Shown here: in pieces, positions 34,543 through 42,981 of the stretch
Position numbering within the stretch: the stretch's first letter is position 1
Layout: each line of letters starts with the position of its first letter
NCBI GenBank assembly: GCA_001931535.1
Contig: CP016211.1
Span: 2,446,501 to 2,510,500 of the forward strand
Length of the DNA: 64,000 nt
Direction: 5' to 3'
Source: Minicystis rosea
GTDB lineage: Bacteria; Myxococcota_A; Polyangia; Polyangiales; Polyangiaceae
The notes under the pieces: model-generated
What the model saw: the letters and a program-made list of their open reading frames with translations, nothing else
What the model was told of the DNA's origin: nothing
Databases searched by the model: none
Translations under genes and position numbers: made by a program

Positions 34543-34950
34543 ATGGGAAACCTCTTCACGTACGGCGAGAGTGTCGTTGGTGACGTGTCCAAGCGTCGGT
34601 GGGAGGTGATTCGTCAGCTGTTGCCGATTCTCCTCGAGTACGTGAACTCGGCGATGGTGCTCGAGTGGGGGCAGGGAGAAGCACGGAGTGTCGTGTTTCA
34701 CCGAGACGGTTCGTTCGTGCCTGCTGTACCACCCATGACTGCCGAGCCTCCTCCTCGAGGTAGGTTCGATCTCGGAACGCTCCTGGATGACAAGGCAGAT
34801 CAGCTCGATGAGATATTCATTCTCGACCCCGGCGAGCTTGCGCGCCTGTGGGCCTGGTGTGACTTCCTCTCGGAGAGGGATGGAGTTCTCATGCTGTTTG
34901 CTCCTCTCGTCACTACGCTGAGAGAACGAACGAATGCTCACGGCGCGTAG
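34543..34950 (+). CDS. cassette-type hypothetical protein
   Basis: A 135-residue protein starting at ATG 34543. It has a helical N-terminus (SKRRWEVIRQLLPILLEYVN), a beta stretch (AMVLEWGQGEARSVVFHRDG) and an acidic helical C-terminus (DLGTLLDDKADQLDEIFIL). The composition is less GC-biased than that of flanking genes. No family recognised. It follows the weak attC-like hairpin at 34428 and precedes the methyltransferase gene by 108 bp. Confidence 0.6.
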   Translation: MGNLFTYGESVVGDVSKRRWEVIRQLLPILLEYVNSAMVLEWGQGEARSVVFHRDGSFVPAVPPMTAEPPPRGRFDLGTLLDDKADQLDEIFILDPGELARLWAWCDFLSERDGVLMLFAPLVTTLRERTNAHGA

Positions 34951-35058
34951 GCGAGAGATGTTGATCCGAAGCGGACGCTCCGCTTGATCCAATCCGCTCG
35001 GGGCCGGCGGCGGCATGGAGATGTCGTCGTCGCGAAATGAGTCTGTTATGTCTCGCTC

Positions 35059-35790
35059 ATGATCCCGCGGAAGGGTGACTACGGTTTCGACGCGCCGTAC
35101 GTGCCGATCCTCATGACAGTGGGTTCGTTGCTGCTCCTCACGGGTGCCATTCTCGGGGCTCTACGCGGCGATCCGGTCGCGCTCCTGACCATGGGCCTGA
35201 GCGGTGTATTCCTGCTCCTCAGCGCGGCGAGCTACGTGTACACGACGCGCGCCGGCAAGTTTCTCGTGTGGGACGAGCTCATCGAGAGCTTGCGATTGGA
35301 GGGCCACGAGCGCGTCCTGGATCTCGGCTGCGGGCGCGGCGCAGTGCTTCTCCTCGCGGCGCAGCGGCTCTCATCGGGGCAGGCGACTGGCATCGACCTG
35401 TGGTCGACGACCGATCAGTTGGGGAACGCTGCGGACGCGACGCGCCGGAACGCCGAGCTCGAAGGCGTGTCCGACCGCATCGACTTGCACACCGGCGACA
35501 TGCGGAAGCTGCCGTTCCCCGATGCTTCGTTCGACGTCATCGTGAGCAGCCTCGCGATCCACAACATCCCGGAGGCCGCTGGCCGCGCGGAAGCCGTGCG
35601 CGAGGCCGTGCGCGTGCTCAAACCCGGTGGGCGCGCGGTCCTCGCCGACTTCCGGTTCACCGACGACTACGCAGACGAGCTGAAGAAGGCCGGCCTCGTC
35701 GACGTGACATGTCGCGAGCTCGGCCCTCGCTTCTGGTACGGCGGTCCATGGGCGGCGACGCGCGTGGTCATGTCTCGCAAGCCCGCGTGA
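35059..35790 (+). CDS. membrane-anchored class I SAM methyltransferase
   Basis: A 243-residue protein starting at ATG 35059. Two membrane helices lie at about residues 15-60 (LMTVGSLLLLTGAILGAL, ALLTMGLSGVFLLLSAASYV). A cytosolic SAM-dependent methyltransferase domain follows, with motif I RVLDLGCGRGAVLLLAA, the acidic loop GIDLW, HTGDMRKLPFPDASFDVIVS and RVLKPGGRAVLADF. This resembles UbiE/COQ5-like enzymes with an N-terminal membrane anchor. The substrate is likely membrane-associated but unknown. No operon partner is obvious. Confidence 0.85.
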   Translation: MIPRKGDYGFDAPYVPILMTVGSLLLLTGAILGALRGDPVALLTMGLSGVFLLLSAASYVYTTRAGKFLVWDELIESLRLEGHERVLDLGCGRGAVLLLAAQRLSSGQATGIDLWSTTDQLGNAADATRRNAELEGVSDRIDLHTGDMRKLPFPDASFDVIVSSLAIHNIPEAAGRAEAVREAVRVLKPGGRAVLADFRFTDDYADELKKAGLVDVTCRELGPRFWYGGPWAATRVVMSRKPA

Positions 35791-35816
35791 ACGCCCGAGC
35801 GTCGCGAGAGAGCCAC

Positions 35817-36508
35817 ATGAAGAGACACGCTGTTGGCCTTGGGACTCTCGCCGCTGCTTGCGCGGCATGCGCACCGACGATTCCCGATCCCAAGACAAGT
35901 GAGGCGATAAGCGTCGCGTGCGCCGAGGCGCAGAAAGTCATCGCGTCCGACTCGTTCCATCGTCACTTGACGGCCATTGCTCATCTCGACGCCCAAACCG
36001 GGGCGGGCCCAACGACCGGCGTCGAAGTGGCCAAGCTCTACCTTGGGCTCGATGGCTTGGAGCATCAGTATCCCACGACCTATCTCGTGAGCACAGCGGG
36101 CTGCTGCAGCAGCACTGCCAGCACCGGGATCGACGGTATGGCGAGGAAAGCCACCACCATCCTTCGCTCTTGCACGCTCGAGCGCGTGGCCGCGCGACCC
36201 AAGACGAACGACGACCCGGCCGAGGAATTCGCGTGCGCGATCAACACCATCGCACACGAGTGGACGCACACGATCCCCGACCCAAACCACGCTGGTGGGT
36301 GGCTTTACCAGGACGAGGGCATAAGGGAGCGTCGGAAGGGCTGGTCTCGTATACGGTCGGCGCCATCGCTCAGTGCGCGTACTTGAATGCACGCGGCTTT
36401 CGCGTCGAGGAGAAGTTCGACGAATGCGTCAGAATGGTGGGAACGACGACATTCAATCCGAATACGTGTGCGGTCGGCTGGGCCGAGAAGACGTTCGGGC
36501 GACGCTGA
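35817..36508 (+). pseudogene. HEXXH lipoprotein metalloprotease-like gene with one frameshift
   Basis: From ATG 35817 a lipoprotein signal (LGTLAAACAAC) leads into a domain with TAGCCSSTASTG and the zinc motif HEWTH (in INTIAHEWTHTI). At about 36318, in a GGG run, the frame breaks. One extra G would join QDEG to HKGASEGLVSYTVGAIAQC..., ending TCAVGWAEKTFGRR at TGA 36508. The intact product would have about 230 residues. It could be a secreted or lipid-anchored protease. Whether the break is real or a sequencing error is not decidable here. Confidence 0.65.
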
Positions 36509-36611
36509 TCCGCGAAACGCATCGTCGTCGCTTCTCATGAACCGGCGAACGAGGTCGAATCTGTGGATCGCGCTGGGGCAGCGCTCTCCTGCTTGGAAGG
36601 AGTTGAATGAG

Positions 36612-37142
36612 ATGACAGAGCAAGCCGAAGTGATTGTGGAGATGCTCTACGAGCTGGCCAAGTCGGGCCAGTGGGACAGAGTGCTGCGGGCCTTCGACGA
36701 AGAACCGAGGATCGCCGCGAAGTGCAGCCGGTACCGAAGGCGTTCGTCGGGCTGGACCTTTCTTCATCAGGCCGTGTATTGGGGCCATGAAGGCGCGGCG
36801 CGGGCGCTGATCCGGATCGGTGCCTCGCTGACCGCTCAGTCGACGGAAGGACAGACGCCGACCGACGTCGCGAATGGCCGGCATCACGAAGAGGTCGGTC
36901 GCTTGCTGGAGGCCGCGGCGCGAACGGGCGCGCACCTTTGGGAGCCGCCGCGAGATCCAGATTTGCTGCCGAGCAGTTGTGCGTGGGGCGAACAACGAGA
37001 GCGACGAGCCGAACGCGAGATGCGTGTCGCATACGGCGGGGGCGTCGTCGTGATCCCGCAGGGGGCGAGATACTTCGTGGACTCCTTCGAACGTACCGTG
37101 GTCGGGTGGCATGGCACGTACGACCCGCCCGGAGGCATGTAG
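36612..37142 (+). CDS. ankyrin-repeat protein
   Basis: A 176-residue protein. ATG 36612 is chosen because GGAAGGAG lies about 9 nt upstream and the helical protein begins there; in-frame upstream sequence is Arg-rich. Two ankyrin repeats are visible (SGWTFLHQAVYWGHEGAARA, LIRIGASLTAQSTEGQTPTD), a minimal solenoid for protein binding. The end (VPPGGM-like YDPPGGM after WHGTYD) is a small beta region. It lies 53 bp before the composite attC-like site at 37196 and is the last gene of the array. Confidence 0.78.
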   Translation: MTEQAEVIVEMLYELAKSGQWDRVLRAFDEEPRIAAKCSRYRRRSSGWTFLHQAVYWGHEGAARALIRIGASLTAQSTEGQTPTDVANGRHHEEVGRLLEAAARTGAHLWEPPRDPDLLPSSCAWGEQRERRAEREMRVAYGGGVVVIPQGARYFVDSFERTVVGWHGTYDPPGGM

Positions 37143-37195
37143 CAGCAGTTGAGCATCCAATAGGGGAATCCGGGGGATCTGAGTGCAACTGGGCC

Positions 37196-37328
37196 GCCCA
37201 ACTCATCACGCCCTGAGGCGGAGGGGGCGTTCACGCGAGCGCCGGCTGCGTACGTCAGCGCATCGGGCAGGGTTGCCGCCCAAAGCCGACTCGCGCAACA
37301 GTGGTTCGCGGATGATTGCGACCACGTA
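37196..37328 (+). repeat. terminal composite attC-like site, degenerate
   Basis: GCCCAAC at 37196 opens a shortened type A with the GCGTTC hairpin arm and TACGTCAGCGCA. It is followed by GCCGCCCAA and GATGATTGCGACCACG, the right arm of type B. Where GTTGGGC would end it, the sequence reads GTAGAGC (37326-37332), so the site appears recombined onto another sequence there. It is the last such element on the right. Confidence 0.5.
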
Positions 37329-37528
37329 GAGCACGACGCGGCACCCGTCGGCGTCCTCGAAGGTTTGCCGCGCGATTCCCGGTAGGGATTATGCGAGGCG
37401 ATTGGCGCGTAGCCAGCGTCGCCCAACGCGCGACGACGGCGGCATACGCCTCGGTCTCCGGCAGGTAGAAGATGAGGAGCTTCTCCCGGCGGGGCGCGTG
37501 CACCGCGCTCGCGCGTGAGCTCGAGCAT
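37329..37528 (-). pseudogene. VOC/glyoxalase-like gene remnant with frameshifts
   Basis: On the minus strand three frames in turn give pieces of one VOC protein: REKLLIFYLPETEAYAAVVARW, then YAPIASHNPYRESRGK, then FEDADGCRVVLY. This is the order seen in glyoxalase-like proteins (LIFYLP..., ASHNPYW, G-TFEDPDGWRVVL). At least two single-base shifts are needed, and the 3' end fuses into the attC-like site at 37328. It lies just downstream of the tetR gene on the same strand. Confidence 0.6.
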
Positions 37529-37558
37529 TCGCCGCGTCGCGAGCCGAGGGAGCGCGCC

Positions 37559-38173
37559 TCACGTCGCGCTCGCCGCCAGCTTCTCCACCGCCGACAAGCC
37601 GAGCTCCATCAACGCGAGGAATGCTGCGTTCGCCTTCTTCGCCGATGCGCCACGCTCGACCAGGCGGAATGCGTCCTCGCGTGCCGTGCGCACCGTCAGC
37701 ACGATCATCCCGGCCATGAGCCGCGCGCGGCCGTCGGGCTTCGGCCCCGCGAGCTCGATCGCGAGCCCCTCGGCCGCTTCGTCCGCGAGCTCGCGGAGAC
37801 GCGCCTTGAGCGCCGGGCTCGCGTCGACGACGCGCCACCATTCCACCGTCTGGCTGTCGATGCGGGAGAGCGGATGCTTCTGGTCGCTCAGCTCCCGGAC
37901 GAGAGCGCGGAGCGCATCGACGGGAGATTGACCCTTCGGCCTTTCGCGCAGCGCTTTCCGGAAGGGCAAGAGCTTCAGGTCGTCCTCGCGATCGAGGATG
38001 AGCTCCTCCTTGCGCGCGAAGTAATTGAAGACCGTCATCTTCGAAACCTTCGCGGCGAGCGCAATCTCGTCGAGCGTCACCGCGTCGAAGCCGCGCGCGA
38101 AGAACAGCGCGGTCGCCACGTCGGAGATTCGCTGCCGGGTCTCGCGCTTCTTGCTCTCACGTCGCTCGCCCAT
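37559..38173 (-). CDS. TetR-family transcriptional repressor
   Basis: A 204-residue regulator starting at ATG 38173. The N-terminal TetR helix-turn-helix reads RQRISDVATALFFARGFDAV and VTLDEIALAAKVSKMTVFNY, then FARKEELILD. The C-terminal helical domain binds an unknown ligand. It is divergent from a FAD monooxygenase at 38299 with a 125-bp AT-rich gap containing a 23-bp imperfect palindrome, an arrangement typical of TetR repressors that control a neighbouring flavin monooxygenase. The broken VOC gene downstream may once have been co-transcribed. Confidence 0.88.
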   Translation of the reverse strand: MGERRESKKRETRQRISDVATALFFARGFDAVTLDEIALAAKVSKMTVFNYFARKEELILDREDDLKLLPFRKALRERPKGQSPVDALRALVRELSDQKHPLSRIDSQTVEWWRVVDASPALKARLRELADEAAEGLAIELAGPKPDGRARLMAGMIVLTVRTAREDAFRLVERGASAKKANAAFLALMELGLSAVEKLAASAT

Positions 38174-38194
38174 GGATACGGAGCGTAGTCGATA

Positions 38195-38217
38195 ATTTTT
38201 ATACCAGGTCCAAAAAT
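38195..38217. promoter_or_regulatory. candidate TetR operator
   Basis: ATTTTT-AT-ACC-A-GGT-CC-AAAAAT is a 23-bp imperfect palindrome (9 of 11 arm positions match) centred at 38206. It lies in the only clearly AT-rich gap of this region, between tetR (start 38173) and the monooxygenase (start 38299), and could repress both. Confidence 0.5.
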
Positions 38218-38298
38218 CATGGCGAGAGAAAAGTTGATCGAGTATAAGTTTTGAGGGGCCGAGTGGTGCGGTGGGGCTCGAGCCTGAAAGGACAAGGA

Positions 38299-39426
38299 AT
38301 GAAAGCGTCGAACGACAAGAGGGTTCTCGTCTCGGGGGCGAGCTTCGCCGGTCTCTCGACCGCGTACTGGATGATCCAGCTGGGCTACGAAGTCACCGTC
38401 GTCGAGATTGGCCCTGGGCTACGCACCGGCGGCACCGCGGTCGACATTCGCGGGAACACCGTCGACATCGTCAAGCGCATGGGGATCTTCGATGCGATTC
38501 GAGCGAATCGCCTGAGCCTGCAGCGGTGGGAGCTCAAGAATGCCGACGACCGCACCGAGCGCTCGCTCGTGGTTCGAGCCGAGGGCGAGCCCCCGCCGGA
38601 CGATGCGTTCGAGATCGAGCGGAACACGCTGCTCAGCATCCTGTTCGAAACCGTGCGGGGTCGCTGTGAGCTCGTCTTCGGCGACAGCATCGCGGAGCTC
38701 CGCGAGACGACGGATGGCGTCGACGTCACGTTCAAGAAGGGCGCGCGACGCTCGTTCGGCCTGGTGTTCGGCTGCGACGGCATGCACTCGGGCGTGCGGA
38801 AGATCTGGTTCGGCGAAGAAGCGCAGTTTACGCACTTTCTCCAGCAGTATTTCTCGATCGCGATCGTCGACAAGCTGCTCATCGAGCGCGACACCGCCCA
38901 GATGTTCAACGTGCCGTGCAAGGCCGTGATGCTCAACGCATACAAGAACAACACCGACATCATCTTTGGCTTCGTCTCCGAGGCGGAGATCTCCTACGAC
39001 CGCCGCGACGAGGCGCAGCAGCGGAGGATCATCCGCGAGCAATTCGCCGGCATGGGATGGCGGACGGCGGAGCTGCTGAGAGAAGTCGAAGGCTCGACGA
39101 GCTTCTACTTCGACAAGCTGGCGCAGATCCGCATGCCGTCGTGGTCGCGGGGCCGGGTCGCGCTGGTGGGTGATGCGGGCTACTGCGCGTCGCCCGCGGC
39201 AGGGATGGGTGGATCACTCGCCATCGACGGCGCTGCTGCATTGGCTGACGCGATGCGAGCGCACGAGGGCGACTACACGCGCGCGTTTCATGCGTACGAA
39301 GAGAAGCTTCGCCCGTTCATCGATCAGGTTCAGGCGGAAGCGGTGCGCACGGGGCTCGAGACGCTCGTTCCTCGGACCGAAGAAGCGATCCGCGAGCGGA
39401 ACGCGAAGACGGCAAACGAATTCTAG
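38299..39426 (+). CDS. FAD-dependent aromatic monooxygenase (PHBH/TetX-like)
   Basis: A 375-residue flavoprotein. ATG 38299 follows AAAGGA by 7 nt; an upstream in-frame start has no ribosome site. The GXGXXG-type FAD motif is RVLVSGASFAGLSTAYWMI (GASFAG), the DG motif is GCDGMHSGVRKIWF, and the second FAD motif is RGRVALVGDAGYCASPAAGM. These define group A flavin hydroxylases of the PHBH/TetX/PgaE type, which use NAD(P)H. The substrate could be an aromatic compound or antibiotic. The divergent TetR suggests induction by it. Confidence 0.87.
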   Translation: MKASNDKRVLVSGASFAGLSTAYWMIQLGYEVTVVEIGPGLRTGGTAVDIRGNTVDIVKRMGIFDAIRANRLSLQRWELKNADDRTERSLVVRAEGEPPPDDAFEIERNTLLSILFETVRGRCELVFGDSIAELRETTDGVDVTFKKGARRSFGLVFGCDGMHSGVRKIWFGEEAQFTHFLQQYFSIAIVDKLLIERDTAQMFNVPCKAVMLNAYKNNTDIIFGFVSEAEISYDRRDEAQQRRIIREQFAGMGWRTAELLREVEGSTSFYFDKLAQIRMPSWSRGRVALVGDAGYCASPAAGMGGSLAIDGAAALADAMRAHEGDYTRAFHAYEEKLRPFIDQVQAEAVRTGLETLVPRTEEAIRERNAKTANEF

Positions 39427-39469
39427 AGGGGCCGGCGGGCGGCTCGCGCGTCGCGGGCTCGATGCGCCG

Positions 39470-41050
39470 TCACTCGCTGTCTTGCAGCCCGGCGCTCCGC
39501 ACCTTCGCTTCGTACTCCCGCGCGTAGCCGAGGAGCCGCTCCAGCATGCGCCGGTTCATCCGGCGATCGCCGAGCACGGCGACGGCGCGCTGCTCCGCGG
39601 CGAACGCCTCGGCGACGTCGCCCTTCACGTACGCGACCTGCGCCCACGTGTCCCAGCAGGACGCGCACGTCGGATCGGCCTTCGCCGCGCGCTCGGCGAA
39701 CGGCGCGGCCTCGGCGAGTCGGCCGCTCCCGAGGTGCCAGCGCGCGACGAAGTCGAGCTGCGTCGGGGAGGTCGCGTGCTGGGCCAGCGCCTCCATCGTG
39801 CGGGCGAGGCGCCCGGGCGGCGCGTCATCGGCTTCATCCCACTGCACGAGCGTGCGCGCGAGCCCGAGCAGGATCCGCGGATCGTCGGGCTTCTTCGCCA
39901 GCGCCGCGTCGAAGCCGCGCACCGCCCCCGCGAAGTCCTGTCGCGCGGAGGCCGCGAATACGGCGCGCCAGAAGATGACTTCGGGCGCGCCGGGCTCGCT
40001 CGCCGCGGCCTCGTCCAGGTGGCGCGCTGCGCGCTCCGGCGAGTCTCCGGACCAGCGCAGCATGCGCGCCCAGAGCAGGTGCACCTCGGCGTCGCGCATG
40101 GCCCGCGCCTCGTGCTGCGGCGCCGTGGCCGCCGGCGTGAAGGGGACGGCGTGCCACTTCACCGGTACGGCGAAGTGATGCCCGTAGTCGGCCGCCAGCG
40201 TGCCCGCGTCGATGGCGCGGAAGGCGGCGCGCCACGCGAGGCCGAAGGGCTTGCCGTGGTGGAGCTCGTCGGCGAGCGCCGCGTAGCGCCGCCGGTACTC
40301 CGCAGGGCCCTCGTGCAGGAGGTGCACGAGCCCCCACGCGCCGACGTAGTTGCTGGCGCGGATTCGGCTCGCCGCGCGGCTATCGTCGTCCCATTGGTAG
40401 AAGGCCTCCGGGTTCATCGAGACGAGCCTGTCGAGCGTGGGCAACGTCTGGATCGGCACCCAGACCTCGTCGTTGCGGCCGCTCCGCCACGGCGCGGCGC
40501 GCTCGAGGTTGATGCGCCGGTCGGGCCTCGCGAGGCCGACGTACGCGAAGCCGTTGGCGACGGTGACGGTCGAGTAGTACTCGGCGAGCCCCTCGTTGAA
40601 CCAGACGGGCACGCCGCCGAAGGCCTGGTGCACGAAGAAATGCGTGAGCTCGTGCTGGAGCACGCGTCGCGTGTCGTCGTCGAGCGCACCGTGCATCACC
40701 ATGGTGGGCGCGGGCTCGAGCTCGTTGGGCAGCGACCATTCGAAGTACGCGTTGGCGCCGGGCGGCGCGACGGCCTCGTAATCTTTGGCGCGCGCGAAGA
40801 CGGTGACGTCGATGCGATCGTGCGGGTCGCTCTCCGACGGGAAGGCCACGCGCTTGAAGACGGCGTAGACGTCCTCGATCGATCCGAGCACGCGTTGCGC
40901 TTCGGCGTCCTCGAGATCGGTGCGCATGGTGAAGTGCGGAGAGCGGATCTCGGTCCACGGCGCGCCGCCCGCCGCGGGGCCGGTGAGCGGCGAGGTGCAA
41001 CCGAGCGCGGCGAGGGGGGCGCACGCGAGGACGGCGAGGCGGCGAATCAT
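39470..41050 (-). CDS. gluzincin metalloprotease-like lipoprotein with TPR region
   Basis: A 526-residue protein starting at ATG 41050 with lipobox AALGC. The central zinc motif is HELTHFFVHQ, followed by NEGLAEYYS, the HExxH plus downstream Glu of gluzincins (peptidase MA/DUF1570-like). The C-terminal ~180 residues are TPR-like helical repeats (RHLDEAAASEPGAPEVIFWR, ERAAKADPTCASCWDTWAQV). It is probably lipid-anchored with the protease domain outside the cytosol. Substrate unknown. It is convergent with the monooxygenase gene, with 43 bp between them. Confidence 0.82.
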   Translation of the reverse strand: MIRRLAVLACAPLAALGCTSPLTGPAAGGAPWTEIRSPHFTMRTDLEDAEAQRVLGSIEDVYAVFKRVAFPSESDPHDRIDVTVFARAKDYEAVAPPGANAYFEWSLPNELEPAPTMVMHGALDDDTRRVLQHELTHFFVHQAFGGVPVWFNEGLAEYYSTVTVANGFAYVGLARPDRRINLERAAPWRSGRNDEVWVPIQTLPTLDRLVSMNPEAFYQWDDDSRAASRIRASNYVGAWGLVHLLHEGPAEYRRRYAALADELHHGKPFGLAWRAAFRAIDAGTLAADYGHHFAVPVKWHAVPFTPAATAPQHEARAMRDAEVHLLWARMLRWSGDSPERAARHLDEAAASEPGAPEVIFWRAVFAASARQDFAGAVRGFDAALAKKPDDPRILLGLARTLVQWDEADDAPPGRLARTMEALAQHATSPTQLDFVARWHLGSGRLAEAAPFAERAAKADPTCASCWDTWAQVAYVKGDVAEAFAAEQRAVAVLGDRRMNRRMLERLLGYAREYEAKVRSAGLQDSE

Positions 41051-41472
41051 GGTGCGGAGGGTAACGCACCTCCGCGCCGCGACGCTCGACAGCCCGCGAC
41101 GATCGATGGGTGCCGGCCCAGAGATGCGCTGCCTCGAGAACGCACGGAGGGCAGCCGCCGGCCGGGCTGACTTCCTCGGATGGAGGCACGAGCTGAAGCG
41201 CGCAATGAGCTGCATGGGGTGCTCGGCCCGCGGGCTCGTGTGAACGAGTCGATCCAGCGGCATCTGCCGGGAATCGCTGGGAGCAGCGCAGGGGTGCCCA
41301 AACCGCCCGGGCGCGCACGAGATCACCACGCGCCGGAGTGCGCGCCTTCGTGCGCAGGTCCAGCGAGGGGCACGTCACCTGAACGGCGTCCGACAGGCAC
41401 GCCCCGCCACGCGGGCGCACCCAGCGCGACTGCCCCGAGCGCGGACGGGCCGGGTGTATCCTCCGGTCGGCC
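41051..41472. other. gap without a supported gene
   Basis: About 420 bp between divergent genes. Frames are Arg/Pro-rich without start sites. The region presumably holds the promoters of the genes starting at 41050 and 41473, but no clear promoter motif or repeat was found. Confidence 0.35.
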
Positions 41473-42981
41473 ATGCTGATCATCCGCGACATACAGGCGG
41501 CGACGCTCGTGGCTTCGCTGCACGAACGCCTCGTCGAACAGGTGCGCGACCACCTGCGGGCGCATTTCGGCGACGATGGCGCCCGCGACCCCGAGGTGGA
41601 GAGAGCGCGTGCCGTGGCCCTGGTCGAGCGCGCCGCGCGCTACGGCCTCACCTCGCCGCGAGACTGCTGCGACTTCGCGAACGTGGCAGCGGCGTGGTCG
41701 TGGCGCGGCGACCACTCGCCGGAGCACGCGTGGATCGAGGCGCGCCTCCAGGACCCTCGGGTGGCGGGTGCGTCCGAGAGGATGCGCCTCCTGGCGGAGG
41801 AGAGCATGCAGCGCCTCGAAATCCAGGAACGCAATCGCAGGCTCGCGAAGGACTTGGAGGACCCGGATCCGTTCCCCGGCGCAGAGGACGATCTCTGGGA
41901 GGGGATCCTCGGTGACGGCGCCACGGCCGAGGATTCATCGGTTCCGCCGGACGGCGCGAGCAAGCTCGATCGGGTGCGCGCGGCGGACGAGGAATCCAGG
42001 ACGCGGAGCGCGGTGTCGATCTCCGGCGCCACACAGCCTTGCCCGTTGCCGGACAAGGCGCGTGTCGAGGCGCGCGTGGTGGGCGAGGACGGTGAGCCGC
42101 TGGCCGGGATCGCCGTGCAGTTACGACGCGGCGACGGCGAGGTTACCCAGGGCAAGACGACGACCGACGGGCGGGTCTGCTTCGCGGGCATCGATCCCGG
42201 CGACTACGATCTCGGGTTGCCCGAGCTGGACATGGACGCGTGGGACCACGTCGGCGACGAGCCCGTCGATGCACGGGCAGCGACCGGGAGCCGCGCTGCC
42301 TGGGGGGCGGGGGCGCCCGCGCCCGCGGATCCGACCTTCCCTCGCAGGCACGTCTGCGAACCGGGGGAGTGCGTCACCAAGCTCGCCGCTCGCTTTGGCT
42401 TTCTGCCCGATACGCTTTGGGGAACGCCCGAGAATCGCGCGCTGCGAGAGGCGCGCGAGGACGGGAACATCCTCGATCCGGGCGACGTCGTGGTCGTTCC
42501 GGCGCGCCGCCTCCGGTGGATCGAGGTCACCACCGGCCAGCGTTACCTCTTGAAGCGCAAAGGCATCCCGGCCCGCTTCCGGGTGCGCTTCTTAATCGGC
42601 GACCACCCTCGAATCGGAGTGCCCTATCTCCTGGAGATCGAGACGGACGACAGCGCGCTCGTCCCGCATCGCAGGGGCTCCACGGACGAGGGCGGCTTCG
42701 TCGAAGCGTGCGTGCCACCGAGCGCGCGCGCCGCCAAGATCACGCTCGGCAAGCGCGAGATTCATCACTTCCGCATCGGCGAGGTCAGGCCGATCGACAC
42801 GGTGGCCGGCGTGCAGGAGCGGCTCGAGAACCTCGGCTATCGGTGCGATGACGAGGTGGGCGTGCTCGGCGCGAGCACGCGAGACGCGCTGCGATCTTTC
42901 CAGCGCGATCACGGGCTCACCGCCTCGGGCGACTGTGACAAGCCCACCCGCGCCACGCTGCGGAGGGCCTTTCTCTCATGA
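41473..42981 (+). CDS. T6SS-associated-like protein with LysM-like and peptidoglycan-binding domains
   Basis: A 502-residue protein starting at ATG 41473. The N-terminal ~120 residues resemble short domains that accompany VgrG and PAAR genes in type VI secretion loci (helical, containing RAARYGLTSPRDCCDFANVA and HSPEHAWIEARLQDPR). A carboxypeptidase-regulatory-like beta domain follows (VEARVVGEDGEPLAGIAVQL), then a LysM-like stretch (HVCEPGECVTKLAARFGFLP) and a C-terminal PG_binding_1 domain (VQERLENLGYRCDDEVGVLG, ALRSFQRDHGLTASG). Its stop overlaps the next start (ATGA), so the two are coupled. It is probably an adaptor or carrier for the next protein, which is inference. Confidence 0.75.
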   Translation: MLIIRDIQAATLVASLHERLVEQVRDHLRAHFGDDGARDPEVERARAVALVERAARYGLTSPRDCCDFANVAAAWSWRGDHSPEHAWIEARLQDPRVAGASERMRLLAEESMQRLEIQERNRRLAKDLEDPDPFPGAEDDLWEGILGDGATAEDSSVPPDGASKLDRVRAADEESRTRSAVSISGATQPCPLPDKARVEARVVGEDGEPLAGIAVQLRRGDGEVTQGKTTTDGRVCFAGIDPGDYDLGLPELDMDAWDHVGDEPVDARAATGSRAAWGAGAPAPADPTFPRRHVCEPGECVTKLAARFGFLPDTLWGTPENRALREAREDGNILDPGDVVVVPARRLRWIEVTTGQRYLLKRKGIPARFRVRFLIGDHPRIGVPYLLEIETDDSALVPHRRGSTDEGGFVEACVPPSARAAKITLGKREIHHFRIGEVRPIDTVAGVQERLENLGYRCDDEVGVLGASTRDALRSFQRDHGLTASGDCDKPTRATLRRAFLS

